From Pirellulaceae bacterium (GTDB taxonomy: Bacteria; Planctomycetota; Planctomycetia; Pirellulales; Pirellulaceae): a DNA stretch of 32,459 nt. Positions 1-8,815 of this stretch are shown piece after piece. The notes beneath the pieces were generated by a model. The model had not been told where the DNA came from. It did no database searches and saw only the letters and a program-made list of their open reading frames with translations. Location of the stretch: NCBI GenBank assembly GCA_026989685.1, contig JALSIV010000033.1, forward strand, positions 1 to 32,459, written 5' to 3'. The position numbers and the translations under genes are program-made. Each line of letters opens with the position of its first letter. Position 1 is the first letter of the stretch.

Positions 1-248
1 TCCCCCAACTCTTAGGGGGCTCACGCCGAACGTATGGCCACCGTGCTTCCTAGCCCCTGCCGAACCCATTGGTCATCCGGACACATCCATCACGCCGGAA
101 GGCCGGAACTTACCCTCGAGCCAAAGGAAACCGCACCCACCGACACGCCGAACGATGCCTCGCACTCCACTCGCGTCCCGAAAAAAATTGACGGAAAATG
201 TTCTCTCGAAGTGCGGAAAGTGAGTTTCGTTTGCTCCAAAGATGTTAA

Positions 249-326
249 AAGCCTGTAACAAAACCCGCCGCGCCGCGTTCCGGCCTCGGACATGTTGCTT
301 GCAGCATGGAGCTTTGTGACAGCCTC
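249..326 (+). repeat. 78-bp dispersed element, copy A, imperfect terminal inverted repeats (MITE/REP-like)
   Basis: Aligns ungapped over 78 bp (about 65/78 identical by eye) to the reverse complement of 22166-22243. Ends AAGCCTGTAACAAAAC.../...GGAGCTTTGTGACAGCCTC are imperfect inverted repeats. Confidence 0.65.
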
Positions 327-512
327 TAAAAGCCCTGGCCTGGAAAGCCCGACCGAGCGCCCAACCGCATCATGGCCGAACGTATGTACGGCGCAGAAGC
401 ACCGACGCATCTACCATGTGCTAAACTCTGGGTTCATTCAAACTACCCGATGTGGAACGTGTCGAGTCGACCTGCAGTCCTCCCTTCCATCCGACAACGC
501 CCCTGGCCACTC

Positions 513-2273
513 ATGCCCGACTTGATCGCCCAGTCGACCGATGCCACTCATTTCTGGCGGCGCCCGCTGGAGCTCGGCGAGCCTGTCCTGGTGGGCCGGA
601 CGTCCGGCCAAGCGGCCGTACCGTGGGACTCGAAGATCTCCCGCTGCCACGCTCGAGTTCGCTGGACCGGCAAAGTGCTCCACGTGGAACGGATGCCCGA
701 GGCCAAGAACCCGATCTACTTCGGCGGGGACGCCGTGGACCGCTGCGACTTGGAAGTCGGCGAGCGGTTTGTGATCGGCAACACGACGTTCTTGCTCGTG
801 GATTCTGCAGACTCGCACGCGGAGTCTCATCCTCCGCCGGTTTCCGTCCAGGCGTTGCATCGCAACGAAATCCAGATGCAGCGATTCCACGAAGCGGCTC
901 AGCGGATCGACGCTCTGGCCCGGCTTCCGCGCCTGATTTCTCCCGCCGATACCGACCCGCAACTGGCTCGTCGCATCGCGCGACTCTTGCTCGATGGTGT
1001 CACCAAAGCGACAGCGGCGGCCGTGATCCACTTCGACCCGGCAGACGGGGAACGATACACGATTCTGCATGGCGAGAGTCGTCGCAGGGCAAGGGGCGAA
1101 TTCCGGCCGAGTCTGCGGCTGCTGCGCCAAGTGGCGGAAAGCGGCGAAGGAACGCTTCACCTGTGGGATTCGTCGGCCGACGACTCCGCGGCGAGACTGC
1201 CGACACAGCGAGCGGGCGTCGACTGGGCGTTTTGTCTCCCGGTCGAGGGCGAGAGCCAACTGTGGTGCCTCTATGTCGAGGGTGGTGAAGAAGACGGTCA
1301 CACCGTCTTTAAGGACTCCGCGTTCGAGGACGACATCAAGTTCGCCCAGATCGTGGCGACTATGGTGGCCAATTTCCGCTCGGCTCGCATGTGGGAACGC
1401 CGCCACGCGCACATGCGTCCATTCTTCTCCCCCTCCGTCCTGCAGTGGCTCGATCGGGAATCCGACGGCCGGCTCGAGCCCAAGAAGGTCGACGTCTGCG
1501 TGTTGTTTTGCGACCTGCGCGGGTTCTCCCGCGAATCCGAGCTCTCCGCCGATGATCTACTCGCGCTGCTCCAACGCGTGGGACGAACGCTGGGAGTGAT
1601 GACGACTTACATCCTGAATTCGGGCGGTGTCATCGGCGATTTCCACGGGGATGCGGCCATGGGCTTTTGGGGATGGCCCGTCGCCCACCCACGGCAAGCT
1701 GCCCAAGCGTGCCGGGCCGCTCTGAACATCCGCCGCCAACTGGCCGCCGGCCTGGCGGCAGCGGACGAACCGCTGCCCGACTTTCAAGCCGGGTTGGGTC
1801 TCGCCAGCGGCGAAGCCGTCGCCGGCCCCATCGGTACGGCCGACCAACTGAAGGTCACCGTATTCGGGCCCGTCGTCAATCGAGCGGCCCGCCTGGAAAC
1901 CCTCACCAAAGCACTCAAGGCCCCCGTGCTCCTCGATCAGGCCACCGCCGGAGCCCTGCGGTCGCTGGGAGACGGAGACTGGCGATTGCGGCGGCTCGGC
2001 CGAGTGGAATTGCCACGGATGGGCAGAATCGAGCAGATCTACGAATTGCTGCCGCCGGTGAGCCAATGTCCCGAGCTGTCAGACCAGGCCGTGGAAGACT
2101 TCGAGGCGGCCGTCGCCGCGTTCGAGCAGGGTGACTGGGAAATCGCCTTTGAGCTCTTTCACGAGGTTCCTCACTACGACCAAGTGAAAGACTACTATGT
2201 CGGCGAGATTGTCCGGCACAGCCGGCGCCCCCCCTCCGGATGGGAAGGAGTCTTGAGACCCGGAGCCGGCTGA
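513..2273 (+). CDS. FHA domain - GAF-like - class III adenylate/guanylate cyclase
   Basis: ORF 372-2273; internal ATG at 513 preferred. FHA-like ISRCHARVRW...; cyclase homology domain VDVCVLFCDLRGFSRESE, GDFHGDAAMGFWGWP, VFGPVVNRAARLE. Confidence 0.85.
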   Translation: MPDLIAQSTDATHFWRRPLELGEPVLVGRTSGQAAVPWDSKISRCHARVRWTGKVLHVERMPEAKNPIYFGGDAVDRCDLEVGERFVIGNTTFLLVDSADSHAESHPPPVSVQALHRNEIQMQRFHEAAQRIDALARLPRLISPADTDPQLARRIARLLLDGVTKATAAAVIHFDPADGERYTILHGESRRRARGEFRPSLRLLRQVAESGEGTLHLWDSSADDSAARLPTQRAGVDWAFCLPVEGESQLWCLYVEGGEEDGHTVFKDSAFEDDIKFAQIVATMVANFRSARMWERRHAHMRPFFSPSVLQWLDRESDGRLEPKKVDVCVLFCDLRGFSRESELSADDLLALLQRVGRTLGVMTTYILNSGGVIGDFHGDAAMGFWGWPVAHPRQAAQACRAALNIRRQLAAGLAAADEPLPDFQAGLGLASGEAVAGPIGTADQLKVTVFGPVVNRAARLETLTKALKAPVLLDQATAGALRSLGDGDWRLRRLGRVELPRMGRIEQIYELLPPVSQCPELSDQAVEDFEAAVAAFEQGDWEIAFELFHEVPHYDQVKDYYVGEIVRHSRRPPSGWEGVLRPGAG

Positions 2274-2323
2274 GTCGGCAGACGTGAGCCACCGCGTGAA
2301 TTGACAGATCGGCGGACGGCCGA

Positions 2324-2345
2324 GTAGGCTAGAAGGGTAGCCTAC
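2324..2345. terminator. Hairpin downstream of cyclase gene (possible terminator)
   Basis: GTAGGCTA-GAAGGG-TAGCCTAC, 8-bp perfect stem about 50 bp after the cyclase stop; no strong T-tract. Confidence 0.3.
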
Positions 2346-2505
2346 CCGGTTTTCGACAGGCTCCCGGCTGGCCGGCACACCCCAAAGCCGCCAGAGCGAG
2401 GACCGTGTCGTCGGACGAGGTTCCATCCCATTTTTACCGCACACCAGTCTCTTGCGAGGTGCGAGTCGGTTCGTACCGCGAGGAGCCTGTGAGGAGACTT
2501 TTCTG

Positions 2506-4098
2506 ATGCTCATGTCGCGTCCTACACCTGCGGCCTGCCGGGCGATCGTTTGCATAGTGGCCCTCGCGACGCTCCTGGTCGCACCCGCGACGAACTCGAT
2601 CGCGCAGAACCAACCGAAAAAGAAGTACAAGACCGTTCCGATCGCGGCCGAGTTCAAAACGAGTCGCGCCATTTCCCAGGCGAAGTTGGTGAAAGACGGT
2701 GTGATCTTGGGTCGGCTGGTGCTGGCCGACAAGAGTGACGAGTTCCGCAAGTGGTACAGCGGCTATCAATTTCCTCGATTGACGCTGCCGGAGTACTTTC
2801 ACGAAATGGAATCGATTCGCAGCGACTTGCTCAAGGACCTGCGCAGTGCCCGCACGCCCGAGGTGCACCAGTTCTTGCTGGACACGTTTTTCCGATATGC
2901 GTCGCGGCTGTGCACCGACGACTACTATCCGGCGACGCGAGTCAACGCCATGTTGCTGATCGCCAGTTTGAATCAGGGAGAGGAAACGCCCCGGACAAGG
3001 CCGGTGCCGTATCCCCCCGCCTTCAACTTCATGTTGGCACAGTTGGGCGCCGCCAAACAGATCGATGGAGTCCGAGCGGTTGCGCTGGTGGGAATTCGTC
3101 GTCACATCCGACTTGCTCTGGCCAGCCGTGGTTACACCATCAACGCCGCGCAGCGCGACCAGGCGCTGGCCGCCATGCGAAACCTGATCAACCAGGACAA
3201 GCCTGATACGCGGTCGGCCGAAGGGCACGCCTGGATGCAGCGGCGCGCCATGGAGTCGTTGGCACTGCTGGCCGACCTGAACAAGCATCCCGACATCCTG
3301 CAAGATTTGGCGAAGCTGATCGAAAGTGACGATGCCTCACCCATGCTGGTCTGCGTGACGGCTCAAGCGGTCGGCCGGTTGCGCATTCCCAAGAACCTGC
3401 AGTACGACCCTCTGCCCCTGGCTCAGCGTCTGGGAAATGCCGCCGTCCAGGTCGTCGATCGCGAAGCCAAACGCATCAACGAAAAAAAGAAGAGCCAAGG
3501 TGACGGCTCGATACCCGAAGGCTACGGCGGGATGATGGACATGATGGAAGGGCAAGGGCCGGGCGGAATGGAGCAGGAAGAAGATGAAAGCCCTTACGGA
3601 GGAGGCGGCTTTGATACGTCGGACGACGACGCCGACAAGAAAGACGTTCCCAAAAGCCCGAAGGACGTCAACCGCCTGCGACGGATTCTCAAGTATCAAT
3701 TGGTGTGCATTCTCGAAGGTTTTCACGGACCCAAGCGGGCGAAGAACTTGGGGCTGGCTGCCATGGCCGCGACGAGTGGCGATGCGGCCAAGCAGGCTGA
3801 AGTGACCAAGATCGCCGATGCGGTGGCTGCCGTGCTGGCCGCCACGGATCCCCCCGACCCCGACGTTCCCTTCAAAACGGAAGAGGAAGTGCTCAAGTCG
3901 GTCCAGCAAAAGCTCGCCGAGCTGGAAGCGGCTCTTCCTGAGCCGGAAGAGCCTGGGCCGGAAGAGAAGCCGGATGCCGAATCGCCGGACGATGGCCCCG
4001 GCGAGCCGGTGGCCGACGATCCCGGCGGAAAGCCGGCGAGTGACCCGGCAGGAGCCGCCGGCGGGGAAAAGAAAGCCGATTCCGGCAAGAAAAAGTAA
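2506..4098 (+). CDS. Secreted hypothetical protein (possible HEAT-like helical repeats, acidic Pro-rich C-terminus)
   Basis: Signal peptide MLMSRPTPAACRAIVCIVALATLLVAPATNSIAQ; long helical region; C-terminal PEEPGPEEKPDAESPDDGPGEP low-complexity tail. Confidence 0.75.
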   Translation: MLMSRPTPAACRAIVCIVALATLLVAPATNSIAQNQPKKKYKTVPIAAEFKTSRAISQAKLVKDGVILGRLVLADKSDEFRKWYSGYQFPRLTLPEYFHEMESIRSDLLKDLRSARTPEVHQFLLDTFFRYASRLCTDDYYPATRVNAMLLIASLNQGEETPRTRPVPYPPAFNFMLAQLGAAKQIDGVRAVALVGIRRHIRLALASRGYTINAAQRDQALAAMRNLINQDKPDTRSAEGHAWMQRRAMESLALLADLNKHPDILQDLAKLIESDDASPMLVCVTAQAVGRLRIPKNLQYDPLPLAQRLGNAAVQVVDREAKRINEKKKSQGDGSIPEGYGGMMDMMEGQGPGGMEQEEDESPYGGGGFDTSDDDADKKDVPKSPKDVNRLRRILKYQLVCILEGFHGPKRAKNLGLAAMAATSGDAAKQAEVTKIADAVAAVLAATDPPDPDVPFKTEEEVLKSVQQKLAELEAALPEPEEPGPEEKPDAESPDDGPGEPVADDPGGKPASDPAGAAGGEKKADSGKKK

Positions 4099-4135
4099 TG
4101 CGGCAACCCCTGGGCCGCGCAGTGCACGCCATGTC

Positions 4136-4489
4136 ATGACGACAGTCCCGACTCACCTCTTGAACGCGCGAGCTGGCTGGAGCACCAAGCAGTGGTGGGG
4201 CCGTCTGATCGGTATCTCACTGCTCCTGTGTGGTGCCGTTCCGCTGATCACGCTGACGGAGTCGGTCGAAACGGAAACACGAGCCGACGGCCAGACGTCG
4301 TGCAACACGGAATTCTCCGAGCCGCTGGCGTGTTCTGTTTCGCGGCTTCCGATACCAGACCGTGCGATCTGGGTCACGGGATACGCTCCCAGAACCAGGG
4401 TGACCCGCTCTGCGCGGCAGTCCCGGCAAGCCGGTCAACGATCCGGCCACCGACTGGCCAACGGCCTGATGGCTCCCTTGCGGAATTGA
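4136..4489 (+). CDS. Small hypothetical protein with N-terminal hydrophobic segment (possible secreted protein)
   Basis: Sub-ORF of 3818-4489 starting at ATG 4136: MTTVPTHLLNARAGWSTKQWWGRLIGISLLLCGAVPLITLTES... fits the gap between flanking + strand genes. No recognised domain. Confidence 0.35.
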   Translation: MTTVPTHLLNARAGWSTKQWWGRLIGISLLLCGAVPLITLTESVETETRADGQTSCNTEFSEPLACSVSRLPIPDRAIWVTGYAPRTRVTRSARQSRQAGQRSGHRLANGLMAPLRN

Positions 4490-4603
4490 GATGTCGGCGC
4501 TCCGGTCCTGCGCTGCGCCGGTGGTACGAGTTGGCGACCACGCACCGGCAGGCATCACGTTCCACGACACGAAGCAACTTGATACGCAAGGGAGACACCC
4601 CAG

Positions 4604-5269
4604 ATGCAGAAGCTCGTACGCGGCATCCACAAGTTCCAAAAGGAGATCTTTCCTTCCAAGCAGCGGCTGTTTGAAAAGCTGCAGTCGGGGCAGCAACCGA
4701 TGGCTCTGTTCATCACCTGTTCCGATTCCCGGATCGACCCCAGCCTGTTGACGCAGACCGATCCGGGAGAGCTGTTCATCATGCGCAACGCGGGCAACTT
4801 GATCCCGCCCTACGGGACGCTGTATGGAGGCGAAGCGGCCACGATCGAATACGCCGTCGCCGTCCTGGGAGTGCAAGACATTATCGTCTGTGGACATTCC
4901 AACTGCGGAGCCATGAGTGGATTGCTCGAGCCGCAAGCCATCGAACGCCTTCCCGCCGTTCGCTCGTGGCTGACCTATGCCGAATCGACCCATCGCATCG
5001 TCGAGGAGAACTACTCTCATCTGACCGACCCGGCGGCTCGGCTCACGGTAACCGTCGAAGAAAACGTGCTGGTCCAACTGGAGCATCTGCGGACCCATCC
5101 CACGGTTGCGGCAGCCATCAGTCGCCAGGCGCTGCACTTGCACGGCTGGGTTTACAAGTTCGAAACGGGTCAGGTATTCGGTTTCGACCCGGAAGAAGGA
5201 CAGTTTGCCGCCCTGCAGACGGCGGCTCCCGTCGTCTCCGAACGCATCCGCTCGCTACCGCCCATCTAG
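4604..5269 (+). CDS. Beta-class carbonic anhydrase
   Basis: Zinc-ligand motifs CSDSRID and [22 protein letters not shown]-like GGGAG upstream of ATG. Confidence 0.95.
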   Translation: MQKLVRGIHKFQKEIFPSKQRLFEKLQSGQQPMALFITCSDSRIDPSLLTQTDPGELFIMRNAGNLIPPYGTLYGGEAATIEYAVAVLGVQDIIVCGHSNCGAMSGLLEPQAIERLPAVRSWLTYAESTHRIVEENYSHLTDPAARLTVTVEENVLVQLEHLRTHPTVAAAISRQALHLHGWVYKFETGQVFGFDPEEGQFAALQTAAPVVSERIRSLPPI

Positions 5270-5403
5270 ATCGCCACGCGTCCGGAAAGGACTCGCCCGA
5301 ACGTTGCGTCTCCCGACCGAGCCCACATTGTCCCCCGTGGGACTCCCTGTAACAATGGGCACGTCGGTTGATCGCAGGGGATTCGCGGAGGTTGATCATC
5401 GGT

Positions 5404-7878
5404 ATGGAATCGTTCGAGCAACTGGGGGCGTTCTATCTGGGAAAAACACTGCCGCTCGGCACGGATCCGGCCCCCGGTGAGCTGTTGCTGTATGACAGCA
5501 AGGACTTGACGACCCACGCTCTTTGCGTCGGCATGACCGGTAGCGGCAAGACCGGGCTCTGTCTGAGCCTCCTCGAAGAGGCGGGGATCGACGGCATCCC
5601 CGCCATCGCCGTCGATCCCAAAGGGGACTTGGGCAACCTGCTGTTGACTTTCCCCGAACTCCGACCGGATGACTTTCAGCCGTGGGTCGATCCGGCTGCG
5701 GCGGCTCAACACGGAACCGACGTGCCCCACTACGCCGCTCGCGTGGCCCAGAAGTGGCGCGATGGACTGGCCGAATGGCGCCAAGACGGCGACCGGATCC
5801 GGCGGTTTCGAGAGTCGGTCGACTTGACCATCTACACGCCGGGCGGCAATGTCGGGCTCCCCATTTCCATCCTCGGCTCGTTCGCCGCTCCCGCTCAGGC
5901 CGTTCGGCAAGACGCCGACGCGTTCCGGGAACAGATCGCGACTTCGACGGCCGGGCTGCTGGCTCTGCTGGACATCGAAGCCGATCCGGTGCGCAGTCCC
6001 GAGTTCATTCTGATCGCGAAGATCTTGGAAGACGCGTGGACTCGAGGCAACGACGTCGACTTGCCGGCACTGATCGGCGAAATCCAACAGCCCAGCTTCG
6101 AGCGGATCGGCGTGCTGGAAGTCGATCAGTTCTTCCCCGCCAAAAACCGCATGCAACTGGCAATGACGCTCAACGGTCTGCTCGCGTCTCCCACCTTCGC
6201 CGGTTGGCTGGAGGGAGAATCGCTCGACATTCAGCGGTTGCTTTACGCCCCGGGCGGAAAGCCTCGTATCTCCATCCTGTCGGTCGCTCATCTCTCTGAA
6301 CGCGAGCGGATGTTCTTCGTCACCATCCTGCTGAATCAGTTGCTCGCCTGGATGCGAGCCCAACCGGGCACGCCCAGTCTGCGCGCATTGTTCTACATGG
6401 ACGAAGTCTTCGGCTACTTTCCGCCGGTCTCCGAACCACCCAGCAAGCGCCCCATGCTCACGCTGCTCAAACAGGCTCGCGCGTACGGACTGGGAATCGT
6501 GCTGGCCACGCAGAATCCCGTCGATCTCGACTACCGCGGACTCTCCAACTGCGGCACCTGGTTCTTGGGACGGCTACAGACACAGCGAGACAAAGAGCGG
6601 GTCCTGGACGGCTTGGAAGGCGTTTCGGCTGAGTCGGGCAAGACCATCGACCGCCGCCAACTCGATCAACTCCTGTCGGGACTCGAAAGCCGCGTCTTTC
6701 TGATGAACAATGTGCATGAAGACGAGCCGGTCGTGTTTCAAACCCGTTGGGCGTTGTCGTATCTGCGCGGTCCGCTGACGCGAGAGCAGATCAAGTCGCT
6801 GATGGCGGACCGGAAGTCTCAGGCGGCACGCCGAGCCGAAGCATCGGTCTCCAGTCAGGAAGTCCCCGCCGTCCAGCCGGCCGCCACTGCGCCCGTGCAG
6901 ACAGAGCCACCAACGCTGCCTCGAGGAATCCGAGCGTATTACATGCCGGTTTCCGCCGAAGCGTCCTCCGGTAACGACGTCATCTACCACGCAGCGCTCG
7001 TTGGATTCGCCAAGCTCCACTTCGTGCGCGCCGGTTACCGAATCGATACGTGGATGGACTGCTGTGCCATCGCATCCGTAGAAGAACCGCTGCCCAATGA
7101 AGTGTGGGAAGGCGCGCACGTTATCCGCGGCCGGCGTCCCGAGTGGTCGAAAACGCCTCAGGCTGGAGCTTCGTTCTCCGAACTGACACCCGCTCTGAGG
7201 AAAGGGGCCAACTACGCGCGCTGGAGCCGCCAACTACGCGATTGGCTTTATCGGCAGGAACCGTTGGTCGTCTGGAAGTGCGCGCCGCTGAAACTCTATT
7301 CCCGCCCCGGCGAGACCGAGGAGGAATTTCGCGTTCGAGCCGCCCAAGCGGCTCGCGAAATCCGCGATCAGAAACGGGAAGCCCTGCGACAGCGTTACGG
7401 CAAACGCATCGCTGCGGCGCGCGAGCGGGTACAGCGCGCCGAACAGCGGGTGTCGCGAGAGCAATCGCAGGTCACGGAAAAGGCGGTGGACACCACGCTG
7501 TCGTTCGGTGCCACACTCATCGGTGCCCTGTTCGGCAGAAAACTGGCCACGCGGCGCAACATCGACCGAGCGGCTTCGTCGGCTCGCAAGGGAACCCGGG
7601 CAGCCAAGGAGTGGGCCGATGTTCGGCGAGCCAAAAAGGCCCTCCAAGCCGAGCAAGAGAAACTCGAAGCCGTCTCGCGCGAACTGCAAGAACGACTCGA
7701 CGATCTCAAGATGGCCTACCACGCCGATACGCTACCGATGGAATCCCTGCTGCTCAAGAGCACCAAGAAAGATCTGGCGGTGGAGCGAGTCGCCGTGGTC
7801 TGGTTGCCGTTTGCGCGAAGCGAAGGAGGCGAACTACGACCGGCCTACTCGGTAACGGGAAGACGCGATGACGCCTGA
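5404..7878 (+). CDS. HerA/VirB4-like ATP-binding protein with C-terminal coiled coil
   Basis: LLYDSKDLTTHALCVGMTGSGKTGLCLSLLEEAGIDGIPAIAVDPKGD (Walker A), ALFYMDEVFGYFPP (Walker B), VLATQNPVDLDYRGLSN; long charged helical C-terminus. Start at ATG 5404 preferred over 5368. Confidence 0.85.
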   Translation: MESFEQLGAFYLGKTLPLGTDPAPGELLLYDSKDLTTHALCVGMTGSGKTGLCLSLLEEAGIDGIPAIAVDPKGDLGNLLLTFPELRPDDFQPWVDPAAAAQHGTDVPHYAARVAQKWRDGLAEWRQDGDRIRRFRESVDLTIYTPGGNVGLPISILGSFAAPAQAVRQDADAFREQIATSTAGLLALLDIEADPVRSPEFILIAKILEDAWTRGNDVDLPALIGEIQQPSFERIGVLEVDQFFPAKNRMQLAMTLNGLLASPTFAGWLEGESLDIQRLLYAPGGKPRISILSVAHLSERERMFFVTILLNQLLAWMRAQPGTPSLRALFYMDEVFGYFPPVSEPPSKRPMLTLLKQARAYGLGIVLATQNPVDLDYRGLSNCGTWFLGRLQTQRDKERVLDGLEGVSAESGKTIDRRQLDQLLSGLESRVFLMNNVHEDEPVVFQTRWALSYLRGPLTREQIKSLMADRKSQAARRAEASVSSQEVPAVQPAATAPVQTEPPTLPRGIRAYYMPVSAEASSGNDVIYHAALVGFAKLHFVRAGYRIDTWMDCCAIASVEEPLPNEVWEGAHVIRGRRPEWSKTPQAGASFSELTPALRKGANYARWSRQLRDWLYRQEPLVVWKCAPLKLYSRPGETEEEFRVRAAQAAREIRDQKREALRQRYGKRIAAARERVQRAEQRVSREQSQVTEKAVDTTLSFGATLIGALFGRKLATRRNIDRAASSARKGTRAAKEWADVRRAKKALQAEQEKLEAVSRELQERLDDLKMAYHADTLPMESLLLKSTKKDLAVERVAVVWLPFARSEGGELRPAYSVTGRRDDA

Positions 7879-8007
7879 CACGGGCTTCGCCTGCAAGGCG
7901 GGAGGCCGGAGACGGTAGGTGAGGTAGTGACAACCGAAGGCCATGACAACATGCGCGCACAACGCGTAGATGTGACAAAGTGCAACTCTAAACCCCAATG
8001 CAACAGT

Positions 8008-8517
8008 ATGCAGAGCGCTCACGTCAAGATCGCCGTCTCGGCCTGTCTGCTGGGAGATGCCGTGCGTTACGACGGTAAGGACAAACGCTGTCCGCCGGTC
8101 GTCGAGCTGGGCCGCCGATTTCTCCTCGTGCCGATCTGTCCCGAGGTCGAGCTGGGCATGCCGGTGCCGCGAGAACCGATCGAGCTGAGGTGGACCGAAG
8201 AGGGCCTGCGACTGCTGGGAAGGGAGAGTGGCCGCGACTGGACCGATTCGATGGGCGACTTTGCTCGCCGGCGCATCGGACAACTGATCGCCGAGGGTGT
8301 CGGCGGATTCGTGCTCAAGTCGAAATCGCCCAGTTGCGGTGTCGAAGACGTGGCCACCGTGCAACGCGACGGCACGGTGACCGCAAGCGGAACCGGCCGT
8401 TTTGCCGACATTCTCCGTACCACCTGGCCCGACCTGCCGATCGAGAACGAAACGGGCATCGCCGATCCCGTGCGACGGCAGGCCTTCCTCCAGCGCCTGT
8501 GCCGACGTCGTCCTTGA
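8008..8517 (+). CDS. DUF523 family protein
   Basis: VSACLLGDAVRYDGKDKRCP, ICPEVELGMPVPREPIEL, LKSKSPSCG. ATG 8008 (MQSAHVKIAVSACLLG) preferred over 7927. Confidence 0.85.
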   Translation: MQSAHVKIAVSACLLGDAVRYDGKDKRCPPVVELGRRFLLVPICPEVELGMPVPREPIELRWTEEGLRLLGRESGRDWTDSMGDFARRRIGQLIAEGVGGFVLKSKSPSCGVEDVATVQRDGTVTASGTGRFADILRTTWPDLPIENETGIADPVRRQAFLQRLCRRRP

Positions 8518-8591
8518 CAGCCCGACAGGCCACTGCTACTTTTCCCTGTGAAGGCGAGTTCGCCGGCGGCGCACCGCTTTCGGCAACCCAA

Positions 8592-8664
<73 letters not shown>

Positions 8665-8815
8665 CTCTCTTGGTCTCGTTTCTCAACCCCATCGTGGGCC
8701 CCACCCAGTCATCGAACTCGGCTGTCTGCCGTGAGGTTCCGCCGGGCACGCTGCTGGGCGCATTCGGTTACGAATTGCGAATGAAAGAGGAAGCGGCCGG
8801 GGCATCTCTGCCGGC

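Noticed and set aside
438-1412. 324-aa minus ORF opposite the cyclase
   Set aside because: Antisense to FHA/GAF coding sequence, no motifs.
5349-5360. CCCTGTAACAATGGG as a third copy of the 78-bp element end
   Set aside because: Only the short CCTGTAACA core matches; no extended similarity or partner terminal repeat.
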